Positions 9,008 to 16,943 of a stretch of 64,000 nt of DNA are shown here, piece after piece. The notes under the pieces were generated by a model, which saw only the letters and a program-made list of their open reading frames with translations, was not told where the DNA came from and ran no database searches. Within the stretch, counting starts at the first letter, position 1; each line of letters starts with the position of its first letter. Source of the DNA: Alkalicoccus daliensis (lineage in GTDB: Bacteria; Bacillota; Bacilli; Bacillales; Salisediminibacteriaceae); contig NZ_FNIL01000002.1 in NCBI RefSeq assembly GCF_900103955.1, positions 204,475-268,474 of the forward strand, in the 5' to 3' direction. The position numbers were made by a program, and so were the translations under genes.

Positions 9008-9165
9008 GTTCCGCTAAAAAGAAGTAAGACTGCTGCTTCACTTTCGGAGCGGCTTCCCCAAGGGCTTGTTCTCGACTAATTTTGACGGAAAAAACGTCCG
9101 CCCAAATGGATTCTCCAGCTGCGCTCGTGCGTCCTCTCCTTCGTTACACAGCAGTATTAATTTTC
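9008..9165 (+). repeat. interspersed intergenic element, scaffold family B, copy 1
   Basis: From the TTCCGCTAAAAAGAAGTAAGACTG region to the end of TTAATTTTCATAC this stretch matches, on the opposite strand, positions 33622-33790 nearly throughout. Shared pieces include CCCAAGGGCTTGTTCTCGAC, GGATTCTCCA, CTGCGCT, CGTCCTCTCCTTCGTTACAC. A central inverted repeat around the ATTTTG...CAAAT segment is imperfect here but perfect in the other copy. The whole 8892-9583 interval holds no convincing gene. Confidence 0.75.
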
Positions 9166-9185
9166 ATACTTTTTTAAAGAATATA

Positions 9186-9440
9186 GAAGCCAAGGGGATT
9201 TTTCGAGACGCCTGCGGGAAAAGAAAGCGTGAAGATCAAAGGTTCGTCTCGAACTACAGACGAACTCGTAAAACAGGTGTGCAGCCAGCCGGGATCTTGA
9301 ATCCAAGCAAGGCGGTTGGATTGGCTGCGCGGAACCCTGATTATTCCGAGGGGATAGCGGAAGGATTTCTCCGCGGCAAGCGAAGAAAAAAAGAGCCGCA
9401 GGCGTACCTTTCTTATATCAACACCTGCTTTAACAGAGCC
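9186..9440 (+). ncRNA. structured element A, copy 1
   Basis: A closing helix of 10 perfect pairs (9208-9217 with 9396-9405) encloses about 180 bases. Inside are a hairpin of 8 pairs (9242-9249 with 9258-9265), a hairpin of 7 pairs (9300-9306 with 9316-9322) and CAGCC (9286-9290) facing GGCTG (9323-9327), which could nest outside the 7-pair hairpin; a further pairing of GGGATCT with GGAACCC would make a pseudoknot. A second copy at 33322-33590 keeps the same helices with different sequence. Invariant single-stranded stretches include GGATTTCTCCGCGGCAAGCG and ATATCAACACCTGCTTT. The RNA class is not recognised. Confidence 0.75.
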
Positions 9441-9583
9441 ATTTTAAAAGACATGGAAGGAACCGGAACTGCGCCTGCTGAAGCTAAAGAAAGCTAACAT
9501 TTTTTCTGACACAGGACGTTTATCCTTTCCTTTACAAAAGAAAGTGAATTCGCTATAGTTTTACTAGAATAGGGGAGAGGTCA

Positions 9584-10006
9584 ATGGAAAAACAATTGGA
9601 AGCTCTGCTTGCGGGAGCCTGGGCAGCAGCGCTCGCAGCGACACTGGGATCTTTATATTTCTCGGAAATTATGGGGTTTGTGCCCTGTGAACTCTGCTGG
9701 GTCCAACGGATATTTATGTATCCACTTGCGTTGACTTTGGCAATTGCCACTGTGAAAAAAGACGCGAAGCATGCGTATTATGCGCTGCCGCTTTCTATCA
9801 TCGGCGCTGGTTTTTCAATGTATCATTATTTGATTCAGAAGGTGCCGGCACTGCAGGAAGCTGGAACGGCCTGCGGCATTGTCCCTTGTAATGCCCAGTA
9901 CATAAATGTATTTGGGTTTATTACGATACCGTTTCTAGCGTTTACTGCTTTTACAATTATTTCTGTGCTGCTTATTTTTGTGATTATTGTGGATAAAAGG
10001 AGATAG
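9584..10006 (+). CDS. bdbC: disulfide bond formation protein, DsbB/BdbC family
   Basis: 140 residues with four membrane segments. The redox pairs are C35-x-x-C38 (CELC, followed by WVQRI) and C97...C102 (CGIVPC), as in DsbB-like quinone-linked oxidases. It reoxidises an extracytoplasmic thiol oxidase and passes electrons to menaquinone. The ribosome site is GGGGAGAGG. A thioredoxin-like membrane protein gene follows after 4 bases and is the likely partner. Confidence 0.92.
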   Translation: MEKQLEALLAGAWAAALAATLGSLYFSEIMGFVPCELCWVQRIFMYPLALTLAIATVKKDAKHAYYALPLSIIGAGFSMYHYLIQKVPALQEAGTACGIVPCNAQYINVFGFITIPFLAFTAFTIISVLLIFVIIVDKRR

Positions 10007-10010
10007 AGGG

Positions 10011-10478
10011 ATGAAAAAGATTTTAATCATTGGCGGGGCGATTATTGTTATATTTGCAGCGCTCATATTTGTAACAAACTATCAGAACCAGCAGCAGGCG
10101 GAGGGGAATCCGTTTGGACTGGACACACTTGAACAGGAAACGATTGATCAGCTGGATGATCCAAACTATGAAAATATCATTCTGCCTGATGAGCTGGAAC
10201 GGCGTCTGGCAGCCGGTGAAGATGCGACTGTTTATTTTTACAGCGGCCAGTGCCAATACTGTAATGAAACTACGCCTGTTATCGTTCCTATGGCAGAGGA
10301 AATGGGTGTAGATCTGGAATTATACAATATTCTTGAATTTGAACAGGGATGGAACACTTTCGCAATTGAAGGCACCCCGACCGTGATTCATTTCGAAGAC
10401 GGAGAAGAAGAAGCACGTGTGGAAGGTGGCCAGGAGCCTGCCGTGTATGAACAGTTTTTTGAGCAGGTGAATGATTAA
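10011..10478 (+). CDS. membrane-anchored thioredoxin-like protein
   Basis: 155 residues. One N-terminal membrane anchor (about residues 4-22) leads to a thioredoxin fold with C81QYC84 in YSGQCQYC and a cis-proline segment EGTPTVIHF. It would act on the outer face of the membrane, probably oxidised by the BdbC-like protein encoded just upstream. Start MKKILI is chosen because AAGGAGATAGAGGG precedes it. It is smaller than typical BdbD and may be closer to the thioredoxin-like thiol-disulfide proteins. Confidence 0.88.
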   Translation: MKKILIIGGAIIVIFAALIFVTNYQNQQQAEGNPFGLDTLEQETIDQLDDPNYENIILPDELERRLAAGEDATVYFYSGQCQYCNETTPVIVPMAEEMGVDLELYNILEFEQGWNTFAIEGTPTVIHFEDGEEEARVEGGQEPAVYEQFFEQVND

Positions 10479-10550
10479 AAGGCACGAAAATGTGGAAAAG
10501 AACCTATAGAAACTCTTTTCTTAATTACAAAGATAGAAAGGATAATTTTC

Positions 10551-10811
10551 ATGAATCGATTAGTAATGTGGATCGGTATCACGATTTTTCTCGGCTGGAC
10601 TGCGGCAATGATCGTAAATTACGGAATTTACAGTCAGGATCCCGGACCGGCAGTGATTACTCCATTTTTTGACGGTATTTTGTTTATGGCATTGATGCTC
10701 GGGATGTATTTTTTAATTTACTATATTTATCAGACGCGCCGGCGGCTGGCAACGATGATTCTCTCCATTACCGGAGCGGTGGTGCTCGTCTTTGCCGTGC
10801 TGATGTGGTAA
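10551..10811 (+). CDS. small membrane protein of unknown function
   Basis: 86 residues with three hydrophobic segments (about 5-26, 38-58, 67-85) and a basic loop YQTRRRLA. The ribosome site is AGAAAGGA. It follows the thioredoxin-like gene on the same strand after 72 bases and precedes a strong terminator. No family is recognised. Confidence 0.65.
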   Translation: MNRLVMWIGITIFLGWTAAMIVNYGIYSQDPGPAVITPFFDGILFMALMLGMYFLIYYIYQTRRRLATMILSITGAVVLVFAVLMW

Positions 10812-10822
10812 CATTTTTTATT

Positions 10823-10860
10823 AAAAAACGCCTTTTCCATTTCTGGAAAAGGCGTTTTTG
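10823..10860. terminator. bidirectional terminator shared with clpE
   Basis: Arms AAAACGCCTTTTCC and GGAAAAGGCGTTTT with a six-base loop, flanked by A and T runs, between convergent genes. Confidence 0.92.
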
Positions 10861-12876
10861 CTACTTAGCTTTTAATACTATCTTCTCGTCTTCTACGAAA
10901 ACTTCCATACTCGTCAGCTGGTCACTCGCCAGCATTTCATCAACAATTTTGTCTTCAATATGCTCCTGAATCGTTCTGCGCAGCGGACGGGCACCGTATT
11001 TCGGATCGTATCCGTTCTCTGCAAGCCATTCAACAGCTTCTTCGGTAAAAGTGATGGCTACATTTTGCGCTTCGCTGTGCTGCTTTACTTCTTCCAGCAT
11101 CAGCGTAACGATTTTCTTCAAGTCTTCTTTCTCAAGTGCTTCAAATCCGACAACGCGGTCAAGGCGGTTGAGAAATTCCGGCTTAAAGTATGCGTCGAGC
11201 GGATTGGCGTTTGTTGTCATAACGATGATCGTATCCTTAAAGCTGACGGTGCGGCCGTGGCTGTCCGTCAACCTGCCGTCTTCAAGCACCTGCAGGAACA
11301 TATGCTGCACGTCCGGATGCGCTTTTTCCATTTCATCAAGAAGAATAATGGAATACGGCCGGCGGCGGACCTGCTCGGTAAGCTGGCCGGCTTCTTCATG
11401 CCCGACGTAGCCCGGCGGAGAGCCGATCAGTTTGGAAACGGTGTGTTTCTCCATATACTCACTCATATCAAGCCGGAGCATGGCTTCCCGGCTGCCGAAC
11501 ATTTCTTCTGCAAGAATGCGGGTCAGCTCTGTTTTGCCGACACCCGTTTGTCCATGGAACATAAAGGAGGCAATTGGCCGGCCTTCCCGGCGGAATCCTG
11601 CACGCCCGCGGCGGACTGCTTTGGCAACTGCTTCGACAGCTGCTTTCTGGCCGATGACCCGGGATCCTAGCCGTTCTTCTAAATGCTGCAGCTTTTTTTG
11701 TTCCGAAGCTTCCAGCTTCTGCACCGGTATTCCTGTTTTCTTCTCGATAATCTGCTGGAGGTCGCTAATTTTCACTTCCGGTACAGTTTTATTTTCGCTG
11801 CTGTGCAGCTTATCCTGCAGCTGCAGTTCTTCCTGGCGCAGTCTCGCTGCTTCTTCATACTGCTCTGCTTCCGCTGCCTGCTGCTTTTCTTTTTCAATTT
11901 CTCTTAGCCGGCGCTCCAGTTCATCTTTACTGCTCGTGCCGTGCCGCAGATTCAGCTTCGCTCCGGAAACGTCCATTAAATCAATTGCTTTGTCCGGCAT
12001 TCTTCTGTCCTGAATATAGCGGTCGGAAAGGCGGGCACATGCTTCCAGCACTTCCTCAGAATAATGGACGCCGTGATACGCCTCATATTTCGGCGCAAGT
12101 CCTTTCAGGATTGCAATCATGTCTTCCACTTTTGGCTCTTTCACGGTAATCGGTTCAAAACGGCGTTCCAGCGCTGCATCTTTTTCTACGGTGCGGTATT
12201 CCTGGAAGGTGGTCGCGCCGATCACCTGAATCTGGCCGGCTGCGAGTGCCGGCTTTAGAATGTTGCCCGCGTCGGTGGAGCCTTCTGTTTTTCCAGCGCC
12301 GACAAGCTGATGAATTTCATCGATAAACAGGATGATGGCCGGATCATCTTCCAGCTCCTTGACGATCTGCTTCATTTTTTCTTCAAACTGTCCGCGGTAG
12401 CTGGTGCCGGAGAGGATAGATGCGACGTCCAGAGAGATCAGCTTTTTGTTCTTCAGCTTTTCCGGCACATCTCCTTCATTGATTTTCAGCGCAAGGCCTT
12501 CTGCGATCGCTGTCTTGCCGACACCCGGCTCTCCGATGAGCACCGGGTTATTCTTGTTGCGGCGGTTTAATACTTCCGCTACCTGCTCCATTTCCTCGTC
12601 CCTGCCAATAACCGGGTCTATCAGGCCTTTTTTCGCCTGCGCAGTTAAATCTCTGCCGAATGTCTCCAGCATGCTTTCTTCTTTTTCCTGTGCAGGTGCT
12701 CCCTGAGAAAATGATCCTTGCTGCGGCTGGGAGAAAGACTGCCTGCCGTTCTGCTGTGCCTGCTTTGCCAAGCTTTCATAGCAGCTGCTGCAGAGCTGGG
12801 CTGCCTGCTCTTCTCCATTAACATTGACGCGATAATAAATCGTTGCTTCGCTTTGATGACAATGTTGACATTTCAT
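10861..12876 (-). CDS. clpE: ATP-dependent Clp protease ATP-binding subunit ClpE
   Basis: 671 residues. An N-terminal treble zinc site (CQHC ... CSSC within the first 33 residues) is the hallmark of ClpE. Then come two AAA+ modules with Walker A motifs GEPGVGKT and GQTGVGKT, separated by a UVR-type coiled coil (EEAARLRQEEL), and a C-terminal D2-small domain. It unfolds misfolded proteins for ClpP after heat stress and disassembles CtsR. Three CtsR boxes in its promoter agree with this role. The ribosome site is AAGGAGG. Confidence 0.96.
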   Translation of the reverse strand: MKCQHCHQSEATIYYRVNVNGEEQAAQLCSSCYESLAKQAQQNGRQSFSQPQQGSFSQGAPAQEKEESMLETFGRDLTAQAKKGLIDPVIGRDEEMEQVAEVLNRRNKNNPVLIGEPGVGKTAIAEGLALKINEGDVPEKLKNKKLISLDVASILSGTSYRGQFEEKMKQIVKELEDDPAIILFIDEIHQLVGAGKTEGSTDAGNILKPALAAGQIQVIGATTFQEYRTVEKDAALERRFEPITVKEPKVEDMIAILKGLAPKYEAYHGVHYSEEVLEACARLSDRYIQDRRMPDKAIDLMDVSGAKLNLRHGTSSKDELERRLREIEKEKQQAAEAEQYEEAARLRQEELQLQDKLHSSENKTVPEVKISDLQQIIEKKTGIPVQKLEASEQKKLQHLEERLGSRVIGQKAAVEAVAKAVRRGRAGFRREGRPIASFMFHGQTGVGKTELTRILAEEMFGSREAMLRLDMSEYMEKHTVSKLIGSPPGYVGHEEAGQLTEQVRRRPYSIILLDEMEKAHPDVQHMFLQVLEDGRLTDSHGRTVSFKDTIIVMTTNANPLDAYFKPEFLNRLDRVVGFEALEKEDLKKIVTLMLEEVKQHSEAQNVAITFTEEAVEWLAENGYDPKYGARPLRRTIQEHIEDKIVDEMLASDQLTSMEVFVEDEKIVLKAK

Positions 12877-12912
12877 TGAAATTCCTCCTTTTTTCTATCT
12901 TGGATGGCATCG

Positions 12913-12994
12913 TTTGACCATCTTTGACCTTTTATTAACTTTAGTATAATTCATTAGTCAAAGAAGGTCAATAATTATTTGACCAATTTTGACC
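12913..12994 (-). promoter_or_regulatory. clpE promoter with three CtsR operators
   Basis: Heptad pairs of the type GGTCAAA-N3-GGTCAAA occur at 12913-12929 and 12978-12994 (minus strand) and, with one changed base, at 12956-12972 (plus strand). The clpE promoter reads TTGACC (12971-12966), 17 bases, TATACT (12948-12943). The middle box overlaps the -35 hexamer, and the other two flank the promoter. Confidence 0.9.
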
Positions 12995-13006
12995 TTTAAA
13001 ATAAAT

Positions 13007-13036
13007 TTGTTAGATGCTTTTGAAAAAAATTATAAT
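13007..13036 (+). promoter_or_regulatory. promoter of the isoaspartyl dipeptidase gene
   Basis: TTGTTA (13007-13012), 18 bases, TATAAT (13031-13036). It is divergent from clpE and 13 bases from the nearest CtsR box, so some cross-control by CtsR is possible. Confidence 0.55.
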
Positions 13037-13072
13037 AAAGAAAGAGAAAATGTTTTTTGAAGGAGGAAAAGT

Positions 13073-14227
13073 ATGCTGACATTAATTAAAAACGCAGAGG
13101 TTTTTACACCAGAAGCGCTTGGGAAAAATGATGTGCTGCTCGGAGGCGGAAAAATTATTGCGGTAAAGCCGCAGATAGAAGCAACGGCAGAAATGGAAGT
13201 CATGGAAGGAAAGGGAAAGCTGCTCGTACCGGGGCTGATTGATGGACATGTACATATTTCCGGAGGCGGTGGAGAGGGAGGATTTTCCACAAGAACGCCC
13301 GAGCTGCAGCTTTCTGACTGTATCGCCGGAGGAGTTACTACAGTCATCGGCGTGATCGGAACAGACGGAATTTCGAGAACGATGGCGGAGCTTGTGGCAA
13401 AAGCAAAGGGACTTACAGAAGAAGGAATTACCTGCTGCTGCCTGAGCGGGAATTATTACGTGCCGGTCACCACACTGACAGGATCGCTTCAAAAAGACAT
13501 AATGATGGTACAGGAAATTATCGGAGCAGGTGAAATTGCGGTCGCAGATCACCGGTCCTCTCAGCCGACAGTGCAGGAGCTTGCCAGACTTGCAAGCGAA
13601 GCGAGAATCGGGGGACTGCTGGCAGGAAAAGGAGGAGTGGTCAATATTCACACAGGGGACGGCAGTGATTTGCTTTCTTCGATAGAAGCAGTAGTGGATA
13701 CAACTGACATTCCGATTTCCCAGTTCTGGCCGACGCATATCAATCGCAACGAAAAACTTCTCGAAGCAGGGATCGCTTTCGCAAAACGAGGAGGCACGGT
13801 GGATTTAACGACGAGTATTGCTTCCGGTGATCCGGTATTAAAGTGCAGCCGTGTGTTGAAAAAAATGCTGGAGGCGGGGGTGCCGGACAGCCAGATTACA
13901 TTTACTTCAGATGGACAGGGAAGTCTGCCGCAGTTTGATGCGGACGGAAATTTCACAGGACTCGGTATTGGCAGAGTCTCTTCCTTACTGGAGGAGCTGC
14001 GCGATGCCATATTCACAGAAAAGCTGCCGCTCTCCCAAGTGTGGAAAACAGCAAGTGAGAATCCTGCGCGTCACTTAAAGCTGCGTAATAAAGGAACAAT
14101 TGCTCCAGGGAAAGATGCAGACTTACTTTTATTGAAGAAAGAAGACTTGAAAATCACAGATATTCTTGCAAAAGGCGAGTGGCTGCAGCAGGGGACGGTA
14201 AAAAGAAAAGGAACCTTTGCACAGTAA
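13073..14227 (+). CDS. iadA: beta-aspartyl (isoaspartyl) dipeptidase
   Basis: 384 residues of the amidohydrolase superfamily. Metal-binding motif GLIDGHVHISGGGGEGGF near residue 60, then VADHRSSQPT, FWPTHINR, FTSDGQGSLP and a C-terminal GTIAPGKDADLLLL. It cleaves isoaspartyl dipeptides arising from damaged proteins, which pairs sensibly with the divergent stress gene clpE. The ribosome site is AAGGAGG. Length is normal for the family. Confidence 0.93.
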   Translation: MLTLIKNAEVFTPEALGKNDVLLGGGKIIAVKPQIEATAEMEVMEGKGKLLVPGLIDGHVHISGGGGEGGFSTRTPELQLSDCIAGGVTTVIGVIGTDGISRTMAELVAKAKGLTEEGITCCCLSGNYYVPVTTLTGSLQKDIMMVQEIIGAGEIAVADHRSSQPTVQELARLASEARIGGLLAGKGGVVNIHTGDGSDLLSSIEAVVDTTDIPISQFWPTHINRNEKLLEAGIAFAKRGGTVDLTTSIASGDPVLKCSRVLKKMLEAGVPDSQITFTSDGQGSLPQFDADGNFTGLGIGRVSSLLEELRDAIFTEKLPLSQVWKTASENPARHLKLRNKGTIAPGKDADLLLLKKEDLKITDILAKGEWLQQGTVKRKGTFAQ

Positions 14228-14308
14228 TATTTTTCTCGAAAAAGTTTAACTGCGGAGAAAAAGGTGAATCTATCCTTACAATCTGTTTCTTGAAAGGAGG
14301 TTTTTCCC

Positions 14309-14752
14309 ATCGCAGCAGAGAGCAATGCTAAATACGTAAAGATAGGAAGTTTCTTACTCGGCTTCGGTTTTCTCGGAGCAATGGACGGTATTGTATTTCA
14401 CCAGCTCCTCCAGTGGCACAGTGTGGTGATGGATACATCGAGAACGATGCAGATCGTAAGCGATGGCATCTTCCATTTTGCAGTAACCCTCACACTAATT
14501 GCAGGGGCAATACTTATCTGGCTTGGCGGTAATCCCGGAAGCTTTCGTTACGGTGCCCGCCTGATCGGCAGTTATTTTCTGATGGGAGGCGGGATTTTTA
14601 ACTTTGCGGAGGGCATCATTAATCATCATCTGCTGCAGATTCACCGGGTGCATCCGGATGCAGCCAATCCGCTGTTTTACGACCTGGCGTTTTTAGCAAG
14701 CGGCCTGGTGCTGTTTGCTGCAGGTTTCCTCCTGAAAAAAGGATTGAAATAA
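14309..14752 (+). CDS. DUF2243 membrane protein with apparent ATC start
   Basis: The body from MDGIVFHQLLQWHSV onward is a DUF2243 membrane protein with four segments. The family's first membrane helix lies upstream of the first ATG (14381): the frame continues back as SFLLGFGFLGAMDGIV to codon ATC at 14309. A perfect AAAGGAGG lies 8 bases before that ATC, and no ATG, GTG or TTG exists in frame there. Initiation at ATC, or an ATG-to-ATC change, is therefore likely, giving 147 residues. A His-rich anchored protein follows one base after the stop. Function is unknown. Confidence 0.78.
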   Translation: MAAESNAKYVKIGSFLLGFGFLGAMDGIVFHQLLQWHSVVMDTSRTMQIVSDGIFHFAVTLTLIAGAILIWLGGNPGSFRYGARLIGSYFLMGGGIFNFAEGIINHHLLQIHRVHPDAANPLFYDLAFLASGLVLFAAGFLLKKGLK

Positions 14753-14753
14753 T

Positions 14754-15209
14754 ATGGCTTACCGTATATTAAGTTTTATTGTATTGTTCCTGTTTGTCAC
14801 TGTGACGCTTTATTTTTATACGATGAACAGCCACTTTGTGATGGAAGCGGCCGGCGGGCACGATCACGGCATGATCGAAGTGCCGGAAGAAACAGAACAT
14901 CCGCCGCAGATTACTGCAGAAGTGAAAGAAAAAGAAGATGGTACAGCGGTGCTGCAGACGACAGTAAAACATTTTGTTTTTGTCAGAAACAGTGAGGGGG
15001 AAGCAACTTTCCGCGAAGGACATGCCCACGTGTATATTAATGGGGAAAAAGAAGGCCGGCTGTATGGAGCGGAGTATCCACTGGGCAGGGTGGAAGAAGA
15101 TCTGGACATCCGTGTTGTACTAAGCACCCATGACCACCGGCTGCTTATGTGGAACGGTGCAGAAATTGAAGCAGAGCTTGTGTACAATGCAGGAAACGTG
15201 GAAAAATAA
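14754..15209 (+). CDS. membrane-anchored His-rich extracytoplasmic protein
   Basis: 151 residues. One N-terminal membrane segment (about 5-24) is followed by an outside domain with GGHDHGMIEVPEE and then GHAHVYINGEKEGRLYG and STHDHRLLMWNG. The Gly-His-Ala-His-Val-Tyr and His-Asp-His spacing suggests metal binding, perhaps copper. It starts one base after the DUF2243 gene, so the pair is translationally linked. The family name is unknown to me. Confidence 0.75.
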   Translation: MAYRILSFIVLFLFVTVTLYFYTMNSHFVMEAAGGHDHGMIEVPEETEHPPQITAEVKEKEDGTAVLQTTVKHFVFVRNSEGEATFREGHAHVYINGEKEGRLYGAEYPLGRVEEDLDIRVVLSTHDHRLLMWNGAEIEAELVYNAGNVEK

Positions 15210-15288
15210 ATTTTCATTTTTTGTAAACATTTTTCTGAAATAAAGGTAATATATAACTAACAGCTGTTAAAAATAAGGAGGGTTTGCC

Positions 15289-15957
15289 ATGCAAGTGAAA
15301 CAAGTGTCCGAGAACGTCTGGAAGCTGAGCGTCTGGATGGGAATTACGATCAGTGTGTGGCTGGTGAAGGAAGAAGATGGAGTGACACTGGTGGACTGTG
15401 GCATCCCCTCGATGGGTACAGGGATTTTAAAAGAAATAGAAGCACTGGAGCTCGGTCCGCTCCATCGGATTTTGCTTACCCACGGGCATTCAGATCACAC
15501 AGGAGCGCTGGAGAAACTCCGGACAGAAGCTTCAGTGACAGTATTTGCGCATGAGAAAGAAATTCCTTATATGGAAGGAAAAAAGCCTTATCCAGGGCGA
15601 AGCAAAGCGACAGCTGTGGCGAAGCGGGGGACAGTGAAGCCGCTGAAAGAAGAAAGTGACACATTTACTGCGGTCGGCTCCCTGCAGCCTTACTATACTC
15701 CCGGCCATTCGCCGGGCCATATGGTGTATTATCATGAGCAGGATAATGTACTGATTGGAGGAGATTTATTTACCTCCTTTAAAAACGAAAAGCTGCGCCG
15801 TCCGATCCCGATGTTTACCGCAAACATGGGAGAAGCGATTAAGAGCGGGGCGATCGTAAAACAGCTGGAACCGGAAATTCTGAGTCTCTGCCACGGGACG
15901 GAAATACCTAAACCGCATACACAGTATGATGAATATAAGGAAAAATGGCTTTCTTAA
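15289..15957 (+). CDS. MBL-fold metallohydrolase
   Basis: 222 residues. The metal motif HGHSDHTG (HxHxDH) near residue 65, a later His in TPGHSPGHMVYY, the Asp in IGGDLFTS and the terminal SLCHGTEI complete the metallo-beta-lactamase set. It probably hydrolyses a thioester or phosphodiester in the cytoplasm. Substrate is unknown. The ribosome site is AAGGAGGG. Single gene. Confidence 0.92.
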   Translation: MQVKQVSENVWKLSVWMGITISVWLVKEEDGVTLVDCGIPSMGTGILKEIEALELGPLHRILLTHGHSDHTGALEKLRTEASVTVFAHEKEIPYMEGKKPYPGRSKATAVAKRGTVKPLKEESDTFTAVGSLQPYYTPGHSPGHMVYYHEQDNVLIGGDLFTSFKNEKLRRPIPMFTANMGEAIKSGAIVKQLEPEILSLCHGTEIPKPHTQYDEYKEKWLS

Positions 15958-16002
15958 ATAGAGTGGAGTAGGGAGTACTGCTTCTTCAAAATATGATAGT
16001 GT

Positions 16003-16135
16003 TTTCCTTCGCTTTCCGGCGGAAGCTTGCCGTGGGGTTGTCTTCAGCTCTTTGGAACACCTCCTGGCATTCCAAAGGATCTTTAGACAGCGCTTTATCC
16101 CACAGGCGTCACCGCCGGACGCTTCGAAGAAACAT
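16003..16135 (+). repeat. scaffold family B element, copy 3
   Basis: Contains CTTCGCTTTCCGG, GTTGTCTTCAGCT, a central hairpin CTTTGGAA/TTCCAAAG with 12-base loop, then GGATCTTTAGACAGCGC, CACAGGCGTCACCGCC and GCTTCGAAG. The flanks TGTCT and AGACA also pair. The rest of 15958-16368 holds no gene. Confidence 0.7.
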
Positions 16136-16319
16136 TATTTATTTGTAGAGGAGATCTCCTGTCATATTTTTTCTTGAAATTACTTTTTAAGGGGACGCTG
16201 AAAGGATAAAAAACGATTCGAAGAGCACTCATGCAGTTCAGTTGAAAGAGTTTCTATCGGAAGCGTTATTTGAAAGCGAAAGTATACTTTTACATGAAAA
16301 TCTATTTTTTACACTCTGA

Positions 16320-16350
16320 AATCAGCTCCATCAGCAGGGCTGATTTTTTT
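16320..16350 (+). terminator. terminator or attenuator before the YhfM-like gene
   Basis: AATCAGC (16320-16326) pairs with GCTGATT (16339-16345), followed by a run of seven T beginning in the stem. It lies only about 5 bases before the ribosome site of the next gene, so it could act as an attenuator. Confidence 0.7.
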
Positions 16351-16368
16351 ACATAGGAGGTATTCAAG

Positions 16369-16776
16369 ATGATGAAATTATCTATCGCAGGGTTAATGAT
16401 TTTTGGACTTCTTACTGCTGGATGCAGCTTTGGTTTATATGTAAATTCTTTCAGCGTGGATGAAATCAGGCTTTATGAAACAGACAGTTTTTACTCAGAA
16501 AATCTGGAATTATTTGAAGTATATGAAGAATCGAAAGATATCAAACGATTCCTCCGGGCGGTGAATAATACATCAAAGCTGGATGGGGCTGTGGATATGG
16601 CAGATCCTGATTTTGAAGTGGATCTGATAAAAGAGGGAGAACTGTTCAAAGGATATTATCTCTGGGTATCGGAGGACGGTGCTTCCCTTATGGATAGAGA
16701 TGATACACATACTTTATACAGAGTTAAAGAGAAAGGACAAGAAATCTTTCGGGGGGTAACAGCAGTAGAGGAATAA
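16369..16776 (+). CDS. YhfM-like lipoprotein
   Basis: 135 residues. A signal peptide with lipobox LTAGC (Cys about 19) leads to a small domain containing VDEIRLYETDSF, IKRFLRAVNNTSKLDG and HTLYRV, resembling Bacillus YhfM lipoproteins. It would be anchored on the outer face of the membrane; function is unknown. The ribosome site is TAGGAGG. Two ATG codons in a row make the start uncertain by one residue. Confidence 0.75.
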   Translation: MMKLSIAGLMIFGLLTAGCSFGLYVNSFSVDEIRLYETDSFYSENLELFEVYEESKDIKRFLRAVNNTSKLDGAVDMADPDFEVDLIKEGELFKGYYLWVSEDGASLMDRDDTHTLYRVKEKGQEIFRGVTAVEE

Positions 16777-16943
16777 TTTTTACGCAGGAACATATTTTTT
16801 ATGGAAGAGGCTTTTATTTATTCCTCATCCACATTCTTCAAAGACCTGCATTCATTTCGATTCTCCAACAGGCGGCATTATCCTGAAAAAGGCCAGTTTT
16901 CGTATGTATACAATTGAGGAAGGGTCTTTTAAAACGAATATTG

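Noticed and set aside
9186..9440. Group I or group II intron fragment
   Set aside because: I could not find the intron core motifs (group I P/Q/R/S pairing, group II domain 5) in either copy. A computer search would be needed to exclude a diverged form.
9066..9497. A 143-codon open frame on the plus strand
   Set aside because: It runs through both non-coding elements B and A; composition is Arg/Lys-rich and the second copy of the region does not keep the frame. RNA structure explains the conservation better.
16003..16135. Insertion sequence or MITE with terminal inverted repeats
   Set aside because: No clear terminal inverted repeats with target duplications and no transposase; the conserved part is internal scaffold, and arms vary.
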